Positions 39,501 through 47,400 of a stretch of 64,000 nucleotides of DNA are shown here, piece by piece. The position numbers and the translations under genes were made by a program. The first letter of the stretch is position 1. Each line of letters begins with the position of its first letter. Where the stretch lies: assembly GCF_001632745.1 (NCBI RefSeq), contig NZ_LQRT01000024.1, forward strand, positions 1-64,000, read 5' to 3'. Source of the DNA: Aquimarina aggregata (GTDB lineage Bacteria > Bacteroidota > Bacteroidia > Flavobacteriales > Flavobacteriaceae). The notes under the pieces are model-generated. The model was not told where the DNA came from. It saw only the letters and a list, made by a program, of their open reading frames with translations, and searched no databases.

Positions 39501-39910
39501 TGAGAATAGTTTAAATTCATCCCAAACGTAAAATTCATATCTCTATTCAGTTCAATATTATACGCATAGTTTAACGCTGCGCCAAAAAATCTGAATATGC
39601 CGACATTTTGCTGAAATAAACCTACTCCAACCCCTGTTTTTTCTTCGAATCTTGCCGAATAATTCATAAAATAAGTTTGTGAATTATCGCTGAAACTAGC
39701 TCTAGGGTTCCTGTTATAAATATTGATTGAATTTTTGTTTTCTCTTACTAAAGAAAAGGTAGGGTTAAACACGAAACGATTATACTTAATTGAATTGTGT
39801 AGAGGAATATCCGAAGGTAAAACTCCGCTAATCGGGGTCTCATCCTCTTGACCCATAATTATATTACAGGAAACTAAACATATGGCAATAAAAAGTATTC
39901 TTTTAATCAT
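36557..39910 (-). CDS. PorP/SprF barrel fused to long repetitive coiled coil and C-terminal SPOR-like domains
   Basis: This 1117-aa protein has a signal peptide (MIKRILFIAICLVSCNIIMG). Residues ~22-305 are PorP/SprF-like (YNRFVFNPTFSLVRENKNSI, FGMNLNYSQSGLKS, HEFGLAYNF). Residues ~320-840 are a highly charged predicted coiled coil: an irregular start, then 20-aa repeats (EEERLAAQREIERVEAEQKA) and fifteen 15-aa repeats (AAEAEAARLAEEQRL) with one extra AEEQRL. Residues ~910-1000 and ~1030-1117 hold two related blocks (GYYLIGNVFKGGEYANKF...YVAIESYQDKDEA and GYYLITNIFKRENYFERGM...YVYLKRFDNLDDA) that look like SPOR peptidoglycan-binding domains. It starts 3 bp after the 715-aa gene and ends just before the giant adhesin, so it is probably that adhesin's outer-membrane partner anchored to the wall. 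Confidence 0.88.
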   Translation of the reverse strand: MIKRILFIAICLVSCNIIMGQEDETPISGVLPSDIPLHNSIKYNRFVFNPTFSLVRENKNSINIYNRNPRASFSDNSQTYFMNYSARFEEKTGVGVGLFQQNVGIFRFFGAALNYAYNIELNRDMNFTFGMNLNYSQSGLKSNLDQAQADDDIVNNFQNSSVFLLHPGVNFNWENFDVGVSAGNLVAYNVSSSELITDNMILSGHVMYTTNLDWRADNEIRGMVYASKPGEEALRYGGNVIFELPQYGWGQVGYNSFYGAAIGIGANITKNVSIGYTVEPGIGGEAVIAEFGATHEFGLAYNFESDRRSSRKSGRKTSSQKAYEERDSEIRRLKREILEQNRIIRELQEQRGDAESQEQRAMSELERSIAEAKEKEAEAARQLELQREEEVKLLNKQAEEDRLAAQREIEREEAEQKAEEERLASQREVEREVSTQETEETRIAAEEAEREAEAAKQQAEEDRLAAQREIEREDAEQKAEEERLAAQREVERVEAEQKAEEERLAAQREVERVEAEQKAEEERLAAQREIERVEAEQKAEEERLAAQREIERVEAEQKVEEERLAAQREIERVENEQEDKQAAEAEAARLAEEQRLAAEAARLAEEQRLAAEAEAARLAEEQRLAAEAEAARLAEEQRLAEEAEAARLAEEQRLAAEAEAARLAEEQRLAAEAEAARLAEEQRLAAEAEAARLAEEQRLAEEAEAARLAEEQRLAAEAEAARLAEEQRLAEEQRLAAEAEAARLAEEQRLAAEAEAARLAEEQRLAAEAEAARLAEEQRLAAEAEAARLAEEQRLAAEAEAARLAEEQRLAAEAEAARLAAAANVPEENEEGLDEIKKELDNNSRITNKIFARRDSLLTTSLNVDKRGFNKLLESLVNMDDDAKEAEANPSSSKRLSANNRFVKFADATRPEAQFATKYIPGYPEGYYLIGNVFKGGEYANKFTSTLKDLGFNNSQIILNPENNFQYVAIESYQDKDEAARKYLSNIDNRYYGDMWILHIAKSRMASFKRLLQETKLITDTVKDDTVLSESLSFIGGHNIENGYYLITNIFKRENYFERGMAKLKSQGLEPQFFRNPKDNYIYVYLKRFDNLDDAKQSLFSNVNNSYDGDLYILKIQ
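37444..38168 (-). repeat. 45-bp tandem repeat array (15-aa coiled-coil units)
   Basis: Fifteen full units plus a partial one encode AAEAEAARLAEEQRL inside the PorP/SprF fusion. Variant units are one shortened by two codons (second), two with AEEAEAAR (fifth and ninth), and one extra AEEQRL after the tenth. Near-identical DNA units imply recent expansion; the repeat also keeps other frames open, creating long spurious frames on plus. Confidence 0.93.
38172..38533 (-). repeat. 60-bp tandem repeat array (20-aa coiled-coil units)
   Basis: Six consecutive units encode (E)EERLAAQRE[IV]ERVEAEQKA, with the first and last slightly changed (EDAEQK, ENEQED). A related degenerate copy lies near 38640-38715. 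It is adjacent to the 45-bp array in the same gene. Edges are approximate. Confidence 0.88.
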
Positions 39911-39913
39911 AAA

Positions 39914-42061
39914 TTATCTCATTACTGTAATTGTACCTTTCCTGACTACGGAATTGCTTTTAGTTATTATATAAAAGTATAGTGATTCACTAGCTCCCGT
40001 AGCCGAATTTGCTGGCCATTCCTCATTATATCCTCCTGACTTCTGGAAATCTAATTCTCCTCTTGTACTATAAATACTTACTTCTACATCTGATTCGTTA
40101 TACGTTGCGGGTAATATCCAATTGTTATTTGCACTATTACCTCCTGGGGTGATTAGATTTGGTATTAATTCTGATACTCCTGGTGGATTACCTATAACAA
40201 TACTATCCTCATCCGTACATATTCCTGATGAAATCACAACCTTATATTCTCCTTCTGCAGTAACTGTTATCGTATTACCATTAAGTCCTACTAAAGGTTC
40301 ATCTACTCCATCAATTATTCTAAACCATTCATATGTATATGCCGGATTTTGTTGTACGGATAAAGTAACAGATCCACCTGCCGGTAAGGAGGTGGGTGAA
40401 GCTGTAATTTCGATACCTGATGGTATTGGTGCTATAGTTAGGGGGGGTGACTCTGTATCTAACCCTACGGCTCCTGCGTTAAACATTGCCCTTAAAGTAT
40501 ATTCAGCGTTTTCGTCTGCTGTGCTTATTTCTAGCGTTCTTTCTGTGACCCCTGTGGGCACTCCATCTTTTACCCATTCAAAATCAAAAAAATCGTATTG
40601 ATCTTCAGTCAACGATACTTGTGGAGGAGCACCACTACCTGCTAAAGTTAAACCAAAAAGATCTTTTATTTCTAAAATTACAGAACTATCATCACAATCA
40701 AAATCCTCTGTCGCACCTATAATTAACCCAATACTTACTGGCGAAAATACATTGGTAGTAGAGTTTAACATACTTAAACAACTATCATCTGCCATAATAC
40801 GGATACTATACCTACCAGGGTTCATAACATCAACACTAACCGTAGGGTCTGTAAGTGATAGAATACCCGTAAGTGGACTTGTATCTCTTAACCATTGAAA
40901 TAGACTCGTCGCTGGGGCAACTGGTGCGTCTGTAGTAACTTCTAAGTTTAATGTTTGCGCAGGAAGTATGATTAAGTTTTCTAATAAAGGCGTAGTTATC
41001 GTAGAGCCATCATTGATCACTCTAATTGGATTTACTGGTAATGGGCAAGATGCACCTAAATCAATTTTTACAGTATAATTACCATCAAAATTATTATCTG
41101 GTAAAGTATAAGTAGGACCCGTTGCGCCATCTATATCAACATCGTCTTTTTGCCACTGAAAAGCAGCTCTTACAATTAATTGTGGATTAAGAACATCAAC
41201 AATATTTGTTCTCAATGTTTTATTAGGGTCCTGAGGACAAAAATTTACGGTTGGTGATCCTATTATATTGATATCCCCAGTGTTAATTCTATTAACCGTA
41301 ATAACATTTGTTTGGGAAGTATATTGAAACGTACATTGACCAAAATCTATTGCAGCAAAATATCTGGCCGTACCATCAGGCTCAAGATCATTTTGAGTAA
41401 TATTCAATGTCGGACCTGTTTCACCGGGTACAAGTACTCTATCTGTAAACCCGCCTTTAAACCATTGGTATGTAAAACCTGCTGGATCAATCTCGTTACC
41501 TAGCTCGTCTCTTACACTAAATGAAAGCGTTTCAACAAAATTAACAACATCACATATAACCAAAAGACCACTAGTTGTATTATTGGATAGTAATCTTAAA
41601 TCGTTTCTATAAAAGTGAATCGGTATGGGATCTGATATATCTGCTGGACTCTCTGGTGAAGAGGATGTAATTACTCTAATTCTGTAGGTATCACTACTAG
41701 CATCTGAAGGTATTTCAACGTTGTCAAAACGAAGTTCTACATCAGACAAGGATGCATCATTTTTATCGGTAACCTTACCCAACTCTGTAGGCGTATCAAA
41801 ATTACCATCGGCGTCTGAAAGCTCTAGTATAAATTCATTATCACTTGGTAATGCATCCCCTGGCCTTAGTGTTGTAATTACAGTAAAACTATTGTTGGCT
41901 GGAGACGAACTATTAGCAGCAAAAGCACATATTTCTGAGCGTTCATCACCCAGATTATCGATAAAAGTAGGTGCTAAAACAGCACGTTGTGCTAAAAGTT
42001 CACCGTAGTTAATGAACGATAGCAGACTAACGAGTAGTATTAGGTTAAGTTTTTTATTCAT
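39914..42061 (-). CDS. Secreted Ig-like/PKD-like surface protein with type B T9SS sorting domain (715 aa)
   Basis: The signal peptide is MNKKLNLILLVSLLSFINYGELLAQ. About six Ig/PKD-like beta domains follow, marked by FTYQWFKGG, AFQWQKDDVDIDGATGPTYTL, SLFQWLRDTSPL, FEWVKDGVPT and YTYEWFRIIDG, a pattern common in Bacteroidetes adhesins. The last ~90 residues (LIPNLITPGGNSANNNWILPATYNESDVEVSIYSTRGELDFQKSGGYNEEW) are a CHU_C-type sorting domain for T9SS export. It is the first gene of the surface locus, only 3 bp from the PorP/SprF fusion. A role as accessory adhesin or assembly factor is inferred from position. A 780-bp non-coding region lies upstream. Confidence 0.88.
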   Translation of the reverse strand: MNKKLNLILLVSLLSFINYGELLAQRAVLAPTFIDNLGDERSEICAFAANSSSPANNSFTVITTLRPGDALPSDNEFILELSDADGNFDTPTELGKVTDKNDASLSDVELRFDNVEIPSDASSDTYRIRVITSSSPESPADISDPIPIHFYRNDLRLLSNNTTSGLLVICDVVNFVETLSFSVRDELGNEIDPAGFTYQWFKGGFTDRVLVPGETGPTLNITQNDLEPDGTARYFAAIDFGQCTFQYTSQTNVITVNRINTGDINIIGSPTVNFCPQDPNKTLRTNIVDVLNPQLIVRAAFQWQKDDVDIDGATGPTYTLPDNNFDGNYTVKIDLGASCPLPVNPIRVINDGSTITTPLLENLIILPAQTLNLEVTTDAPVAPATSLFQWLRDTSPLTGILSLTDPTVSVDVMNPGRYSIRIMADDSCLSMLNSTTNVFSPVSIGLIIGATEDFDCDDSSVILEIKDLFGLTLAGSGAPPQVSLTEDQYDFFDFEWVKDGVPTGVTERTLEISTADENAEYTLRAMFNAGAVGLDTESPPLTIAPIPSGIEITASPTSLPAGGSVTLSVQQNPAYTYEWFRIIDGVDEPLVGLNGNTITVTAEGEYKVVISSGICTDEDSIVIGNPPGVSELIPNLITPGGNSANNNWILPATYNESDVEVSIYSTRGELDFQKSGGYNEEWPANSATGASESLYFYIITKSNSVVRKGTITVMR

Positions 42062-42841
42062 GATATCACACTTATAATTCTGGTGGATATACTATATCAA
42101 CTTCGCGATTTGGGGCGCTTGTTAATAATATTGTTAATATATTTTTTACCAAGTTATAAAATTATAAATTAAATAGTTATATCAAACTAATTTTTGATGT
42201 TTTTTTGTAATAATTTTCTGACTTCTAGTTTGTTATCTCATTCAAACTAAAACATTTTTAAATCATAATAACAAGTTAATATACATAAAATTTTGTTAAT
42301 CAACTAGTTGTATTACAAAAAAGATAGTAAAAGTACTGTAAATAAAAGCAGAAATTTCCCCATAATCTATCTAAAAAAATGTTCTATTTCAAAGAAAATC
42401 TATCTAATTTTTCCGCAAATATAGATTATTATACAGGTTAAAAAACACTTAAAAAGGCATTTTTTTTCGATTAAGTGTAAAAAAAAAGTAAAAAAATCAG
42501 TGAAGAAAAACCATTTTTTCCTTCTTTAAAAGAATGTTTTTAGGCCTGTTTTATCAACTAGATTTACAGCAAAAAAAATAACAAAAATGTATTTAGCTCA
42601 GTTACACTGGATAACCTAAATTATAGCTATAAAAATTACTCAATAACTATTCTTTTTCAACTACATTATCCCGTATTTATACTCTACAAATATACACTTA
42701 CTAGCCTCTATCTACTAAAACACATTTACTCATAAAAATGCCGACTATTCATTACATAAAAATGATACCCGTTTTTGAATAAATTCAAAAAAAAACCTCA
42801 TTAGACATTTCTAATGAGGCATATACATTCGATATAAAATA
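42062..42841. other. 780-bp intergenic region upstream of the surface locus
   Basis: It is very AT-rich with no gene that I can support. It holds the ompH-like gene terminator at its right end and, on minus, two TATATTTG (TAnnTTTG) boxes, at 42416-42423 and 42687-42694. Neither has a convincing -33 box. One of them may start the 25-kb surface transcript, giving a leader of 350-620 nt. Confidence 0.55.
42787..42819 (-). terminator. Terminator after the OmpH-like gene
   Basis: CCTCATTAGA (42796-42805), loop CATT, TCTAATGAGG (42810-42819). On minus the stem is followed by a run of nine T. It lies 23 bp beyond the stop. Confidence 0.82.
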
Positions 42842-43375
42842 TTATTCTTTTGTTTCTGTTTTGGCAGTTTCTCCACCATTTAATTCTTTAATAACATCTT
42901 CTGTAATATCTAATTCTTCTTTACCGTATAAAATATTACTAACCTCGGTATCACCATAGATATATGTATATCCATTTTTCTTACCGTATTCTTTAATAAA
43001 ATCTTTTACTTTTGAAATTATAGAATCGATTTCTTTTTGGCTTCCCTGTTGAATCTCCTGCATTCTAGATTGTTGCTCTCTCTGAAGACCTTGTTGTTTA
43101 GCCATTAATTCTTGTTCTTTCTTCTCTCTATTGGTCTTAGACATAGATTTCATGATATTTTGATACCCTTGTACCTCGATCTGAAATTGTTTTGCCTTTT
43201 CCTCAAGCTCTGCTCTTACTTCGGTATTACGTTTTGTCCATTTTTCCTGAGCAACTTTCATTTCGGTGAAATCAGAAACAACTTTTGTGTTATTTACGAA
43301 ACCTGTTTTCTCTATTTGTTGTTGACAAGAAGCAAATATCAAACATGCCCCCGCAATCCATAAAAATCTTTTCAT
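42842..43375 (-). CDS. OmpH/Skp-family periplasmic chaperone-like lipoprotein
   Basis: This 177-aa protein has a lipoprotein signal (MKRFLWIAGACLIFASC; Cys17). After the short beta start (KTGFVNNTKVVSDFTEM) comes a long helical hairpin (KWTKRNTEVRAELEEKAKQF...QQGLQREQQSRMQEIQQ), then SIISKVKDFIKEYGKKNGYTYIYG, the typical end of OmpH/Skp proteins. Skp holds unfolded outer-membrane proteins in the periplasm; this one is predicted to be lipid-anchored. It is separated by 232 bp from the methyltransferase gene, with its own promoter box and terminator, so probably a single-gene transcript. Confidence 0.88.
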   Translation of the reverse strand: MKRFLWIAGACLIFASCQQQIEKTGFVNNTKVVSDFTEMKVAQEKWTKRNTEVRAELEEKAKQFQIEVQGYQNIMKSMSKTNREKKEQELMAKQQGLQREQQSRMQEIQQGSQKEIDSIISKVKDFIKEYGKKNGYTYIYGDTEVSNILYGKEELDITEDVIKELNGGETAKTETKE

Positions 43376-43397
43376 TTTTCAAAAATTTAGTTCTGGG

Positions 43398-43405
43398 CAA
43401 AAATA
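43398..43405 (-). promoter_or_regulatory. Candidate -7 promoter box for the OmpH-like gene
   Basis: CAAAAATA on plus is TATTTTTG on minus, a TAnnTTTG match 22 bp before the ATG. No clear -33 box. Confidence 0.35.
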
Positions 43406-43607
43406 TCAAAGTTCAACTGATGTTATTCACTATATTCATCAAAAAAACAATTTATAATAAAAAACAATTAATTTACATTTTATTATAAACAAAATCTATT
43501 AAAAAGAAGTTGATTTAAAGCTTTTTAAGCACTATTTAAAAATCTCGCATATGTTAACCCCAAATAAGCTCTAAAAAGCAAAGAAAACTTAATTAAAAAC
43601 GATTTGA

Positions 43608-44459
43608 TCACTTTTTTAACACATAAATATGCGAAGAAAACTCTTTTGTGCGCATTGCTTTTATGTTTGAAACAATTCCGACCCAAAAAGCTTTTAAAAA
43701 ATTCATTTTTCCGTTTTTATATTTTTCGGATAACAAAGACACATAAAAAGAATCAAACCTCATTGGAAGTGTTTTCTGTAACATAATGTTCTCTTTTGAA
43801 AAAAGTGTTTTGATTGAAGTTTTAGAGAAATGCCATAAATGTCTTGGTACATCATAAGCCGCCCAAAATTTCTTATAATAATCAGCATCATACGATTTGA
43901 AATTTGGTACAGCGACAATAAGATACCCTTCGGGTTTTAAAAGTCTTTTAATTTCTAAAATTTGATCATCCAAATCAGAAACATGTTCTAAAACGTGCCA
44001 CATTGTAATAACATCAAACTTCTGTGATTCATAATCCAATGTAGTCCCGTCTAAATCAATTCCTTTTTGTTTGGCTAAATTTTTTGCTTGTTGATTAGGT
44101 TCTGTGCCAAAAACATGCCATCCAGCATTTTTGGCTACCAACAAAAATTCTCCTGTACCCGCTCCAATATCCAACAATATACCTGATTTACTTTTATTAG
44201 TTCTGGAGACAAGTCTTACTTTTTTACTAAGAGAGTATGTTTTAACCAAATGATATATTTTCTCAAAAAGAGATCTCTTTGCATCTGTATGAGAAATATA
44301 ATCTTCGCTTTCATAATATTTCCCAATTTCTTCATTTTTTGGTTTAGGAGAAGTTATTAGCATATCATATTGTTTATCATGAAACAATTGAAATTTTTCT
44401 CCAGACACACTATGATCTTTACACTCGATAAAAAGTTCTAAATTTTGTTTTGTATTCAT
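43608..44459 (-). CDS. Class I SAM-dependent methyltransferase
   Basis: This 283-aa protein has a Rossmann methyltransferase core: motif I GILLDIGAGTGEFLLVAK (~residues 90-107), an acidic end of strand 2 (VFGTEPN), motif IV DVITMWHVLEHVSD and PEGYLIVAVPNF after it. The first ~80 residues (HDKQYDMLITSPKPKNEEIGKYYESEDYISH) fit the UbiE/class I group often found beside mnmG in Flavobacteria. The substrate is unknown. Its ATG overlaps the preceding stop by one base (TAATG), so it is translationally coupled to the small lipoprotein gene upstream. Confidence 0.9.
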   Translation of the reverse strand: MNTKQNLELFIECKDHSVSGEKFQLFHDKQYDMLITSPKPKNEEIGKYYESEDYISHTDAKRSLFEKIYHLVKTYSLSKKVRLVSRTNKSKSGILLDIGAGTGEFLLVAKNAGWHVFGTEPNQQAKNLAKQKGIDLDGTTLDYESQKFDVITMWHVLEHVSDLDDQILEIKRLLKPEGYLIVAVPNFKSYDADYYKKFWAAYDVPRHLWHFSKTSIKTLFSKENIMLQKTLPMRFDSFYVSLLSEKYKNGKMNFLKAFWVGIVSNIKAMRTKEFSSHIYVLKK

Positions 44460-44983
44460 TATTCTGAAATCATTGGCTTAAGATAATCTTCTTTTTTAAT
44501 GTTGTTTTTTATATCAAGTAACTTCGCTTTTGTTTTACTATAAAACAAAGAATGTGTAGATAGACAGTTTTTTCCGTTATTATCTTTAACGATTATTTTC
44601 ACAAAAGTATATGTCGAGTTCTTAGTATGCTGTGATAAGTTATCACACAAACCTGGAGCAACATTTTTGTATGTATCCAAGTCTGTGTCAAAATTAATAC
44701 TAACTGTAAAATTCAAATCTAAATTTTCAAACAATTTAGTTTTAAAGAAATTTAGTTTTTCATCCTCTTTCAATTCGAAATTTTTTCTCAACCAATATTT
44801 AGCTTCAGGAGTAGTAATTTTTGATTTAAACAAAAAATAGTCTCCAGTTCCGTATTTAAAAGAAACTATTCTATAATTTTCTATTTTGTTGATCGACTTA
44901 CAGGAAAAAAAGAAAAAGGAAAGAAAAAAAACATATTTCACACAGCCTTTGTTCCACGTGGAACTATTCTTTGATAGCATCAT
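44459..44983 (-). CDS. Small predicted lipoprotein, unrecognised
   Basis: This 174-aa protein is not recognised. A hydrophobic segment ending in a Cys (VKYVFFLSFFFFSCKS) looks like a lipoprotein signal. The ATG at 44983 gives a 15-residue leader before it and a 20-bp overlap with the upstream gene; a GTG start at 44941 would give MKYVFFLSFFFFSC, a cleaner signal, and would leave the parS-like site 44950-44965 outside the coding part. The mature part is a mixed alpha/beta, Lys-rich ~130 residues (FKYGTGDYFLFKSKI, FTVSINFDTDLDTYK, YTFVKIIVKDNNGKNC). It is coupled to the methyltransferase gene by TAATG. Function unknown. Confidence 0.7.
   Translation of the reverse strand: MMLSKNSSTWNKGCVKYVFFLSFFFFSCKSINKIENYRIVSFKYGTGDYFLFKSKITTPEAKYWLRKNFELKEDEKLNFFKTKLFENLDLNFTVSINFDTDLDTYKNVAPGLCDNLSQHTKNSTYTFVKIIVKDNNGKNCLSTHSLFYSKTKAKLLDIKNNIKKEDYLKPMISE
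44950..44965. other. parS-like site 1 (15/16)
   Basis: TGTTCCACGTGGAACT differs from the palindrome TGTTCCACGTGGAACA only in the last base. Such palindromes bind ParB. It lies at the junction of two genes and touches the stop codon of the 159-aa gene. Confidence 0.75.
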
Positions 44984-45443
44984 GAATTTCTACATTTAGC
45001 ATCTTACCTAATTTATTTGCAATTTTGACCGCATCATCATATCGTTTTGTTTTATAAACAGTGTGATGTTTATTGTTTCTAAAAAACCGAATGACGATTC
45101 TATCATGTTTTTCACTTGTTCCTAAAGCACTCACTGTACTCCATTCATTATTTAATTTGAAAGAAGCTGAAAAAACAGAAATATAATCAGGGAATTCTAA
45201 ATTCAAGTCTACGGCAAAAAAAGGAATTCCAAAACAACTGTATACTTTTTTATTTCTAAAATCTTTTGAGATTTTAAAAGAAATAGAAAAACCAAAAATT
45301 ATGAGCGTCACAAAGAATAAAATAATTCTTGGTAAAAAAGGTTCGGTTTCATTAAATAAAAAAAGAAAAGAAAAAACCAAAACGATAGTCGTTAAGATTT
45401 TTCCTTTTAGTGCTTTTTCCTGTTTACAAATTACACTTTCCAT
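44964..45443 (-). CDS. Small membrane protein, unrecognised
   Basis: This 159-aa protein is not recognised. It has two predicted membrane helices near the N-terminus (about residues 15-31 and 39-57: LTTIVLVFSFLFLFN and RIILFFVTLIIFGFSISF), then a soluble part of ~95 residues with strands (YISVFSASFKLNNEWSTVSALG, RIVIRFFRNNKHHTVYKTKRYDDAVKIANKLG). Its ATG overlaps the mnmG stop by one base (TAATG), so it is coupled to mnmG. This segment may vary between relatives, since methyltransferase is often directly beside mnmG. Function unknown. Confidence 0.75.
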   Translation of the reverse strand: MESVICKQEKALKGKILTTIVLVFSFLFLFNETEPFLPRIILFFVTLIIFGFSISFKISKDFRNKKVYSCFGIPFFAVDLNLEFPDYISVFSASFKLNNEWSTVSALGTSEKHDRIVIRFFRNNKHHTVYKTKRYDDAVKIANKLGKMLNVEIHDAIKE

Positions 45444-47314
45444 TATCTACCCATATAAACTAAAAGAACAGAAATATCACTTGGAGATACTCCACTAATT
45501 CTAGACGCTTGAGAAATTGTTGCTGGTTTAATTTTTGACATCTTTTCACATGCTTCAAAAGAAAGTGATTTAAGTTTAGTATAATCAAAATCCTTAGGGA
45601 TTTTAATATCTTCTAATCTATTTAATTTATCAGCGTTATTTTTTTCCTTCTCTATGTACCCAGAATATTTTACTTGAATTTCAGCTTGTTCTAAAACTTC
45701 TTTATCCAAATTATGTTCCTGGATATACTCAGACACTTTTTTAAAATGTTTAATATCCTCTAATGCAATTTGAGGCCTAGAAAACAATTTAAACATTTTA
45801 CCACTTTGATTTATTAAAGAAGAATTGTTTGCTTCTAAAACTGGATTTGCTTCTTCTGGTGAAACACTAGTATCTTTAAAAAACTGAACAAAAGCTGAAG
45901 ACTTTTTCTCTTTATCTTCCATTCGTTTCATTCTATCATCTGATGCCAACCCTATCTTATGTGCTTTGGGTGTAAGTCTAAAGTCTGCATTATCCTGTCT
46001 AAGCAACGTTCTATACTCTGCCCTTGATGTAAACATCCTATAAGGCTCTTCTGTGCCCTTAGTAATTAGATCGTCTATTAAGACCCCTATATACGCTTCA
46101 CTTCTTTTAAGAATAAAAGACTCTTGTTCTTTTACTTTTAAGGCAGCATTCATTCCTGCCATTAGACCTTGAGATGCCGCTTCTTCATACCCTGTTGTTC
46201 CGTTAATCTGACCAGCAAAAAACAAACCAGAAACTAATTTTGTTTCTAAAGTATGCGTTAACTGCGTAGGCGGAAAATAATCATACTCGATTGCGTATCC
46301 AGGTCTAAAAAATTTGACATTTTCAAAACCAACCACAGATCTTAATGCTTTAAATTGTACATCTTCTGGCAAAGATGTTGAGAAACCATTTACATATACT
46401 TCTACAGTGTTCCAACCTTCTGGTTCCACAAATAACTGATGTCTGTCTTTATCCGCAAATCTATTAATCTTATCCTCGATAGACGGACAATATCTAGGAC
46501 CTATACTTTTTATTCTACCATTAAACATTGGTGATCTATCAAAACCTTCTCGAAGTAAATCATGAACCTCATTAGAGGTATATGTCATGTAGCAGGATCT
46601 TTGTTCTTTTAATGGTTTTGTTAAATCGGTATAACTAAATTTCTCAGGATGATCGTCACCTGGTTGTTCGATCATCTTCGAATAATCCAAAGATCGTCCA
46701 TCTACTCTTGGAGGTGTTCCGGTTTTCATTCTTCCAGAATCAAAACCAAAATCAATTAATTGTTCTGTAATTCCAGTTGCTGCTCTTTCACCTGCTCTAC
46801 CTCCTCCAAATTGTTTCTCACCTATATGAATCAAACCGTTTAAAAAAGTCCCATTTGTAAGCACTACAGCTTTGGCTCTAACCTCAATTCCTAAAGAAGT
46901 TTTAACCCCACGAATTTCATCGTTTTCTACAATAAGACCACTTACCATCTCCTGATAAAAATCTACATTAGGTGTTCCTTCAAGAAGCAACCTCCACTCT
47001 TCTGCAAAACGCATTCTATCACTTTGAACTCTCGGGCTCCACATTGCTGGACCTTTTGATTTGTTCAACATTTTAAATTGTATTGCTGTGCGATCACTAA
47101 CTATTCCGCTATATCCTCCTAATGCATCAATTTCTCTTACTATTTGTCCTTTTGCAATTCCTCCCATTGCGGGATTACAACTCATTTGCGCGATGTTTTG
47201 CAGGTTCATAGTAATTAACAATGTACTACATCCCAAATTTGCCGCTGCCGCGGCAGCTTCACTACCCGCATGTCCCGCACCAACAACTATAACATCATAC
47301 TCCTTATCAAACAT
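45443..47314 (-). CDS. mnmG: tRNA uridine-5-carboxymethylaminomethyl synthesis enzyme MnmG (GidA)
   Basis: This 623-aa FAD enzyme, with MnmE, adds the carboxymethylaminomethyl group to U34 of certain tRNAs. It begins DVIVVGAGHAGSEAAAAAANLG, the dinucleotide-binding fold with the GAGHAG motif. Further blocks are SCNPAMGGIAKG, GRAGERAATGI and FFRPGYAIEYDYFPP with GTTGYEEAASQGLMAG. The C-terminal helical domain (IQVKYSGYIEKEKNNADKL, SRISGVSPSDISVLLVYM) is complete. Length is usual. It lies 86 bp after ybeY, and that gap holds two parS-like sites. mnmG is a frequent neighbour of oriC/parS in bacteria. Confidence 0.97.
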   Translation of the reverse strand: MFDKEYDVIVVGAGHAGSEAAAAAANLGCSTLLITMNLQNIAQMSCNPAMGGIAKGQIVREIDALGGYSGIVSDRTAIQFKMLNKSKGPAMWSPRVQSDRMRFAEEWRLLLEGTPNVDFYQEMVSGLIVENDEIRGVKTSLGIEVRAKAVVLTNGTFLNGLIHIGEKQFGGGRAGERAATGITEQLIDFGFDSGRMKTGTPPRVDGRSLDYSKMIEQPGDDHPEKFSYTDLTKPLKEQRSCYMTYTSNEVHDLLREGFDRSPMFNGRIKSIGPRYCPSIEDKINRFADKDRHQLFVEPEGWNTVEVYVNGFSTSLPEDVQFKALRSVVGFENVKFFRPGYAIEYDYFPPTQLTHTLETKLVSGLFFAGQINGTTGYEEAASQGLMAGMNAALKVKEQESFILKRSEAYIGVLIDDLITKGTEEPYRMFTSRAEYRTLLRQDNADFRLTPKAHKIGLASDDRMKRMEDKEKKSSAFVQFFKDTSVSPEEANPVLEANNSSLINQSGKMFKLFSRPQIALEDIKHFKKVSEYIQEHNLDKEVLEQAEIQVKYSGYIEKEKNNADKLNRLEDIKIPKDFDYTKLKSLSFEACEKMSKIKPATISQASRISGVSPSDISVLLVYMGR

Positions 47315-47326
47315 ATTATTTCTTTT

Positions 47327-47342
47327 TGTTCCACGTGGAACA
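47327..47342. other. parS site 2 (perfect palindrome)
   Basis: TGTTCCACGTGGAACA, a perfect 16-bp palindrome, 12 bp upstream of the mnmG start. It matches the chromosomal parS consensus as in pseudomonads (TGTTCCACGTGGAAC core). Confidence 0.85.
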
Positions 47343-47363
47343 TCATATTATAAAACATTTTTT

Positions 47364-47379
47364 TGTTCCACGTGGAACA
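47364..47379. other. parS site 3 (perfect palindrome)
   Basis: TGTTCCACGTGGAACA, second identical copy, 37 bp centre-to-centre from site 2, within the ybeY-mnmG gap. Confidence 0.85.
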
Positions 47380-47400
47380 AAAATTAAAACCAAAAAACTA

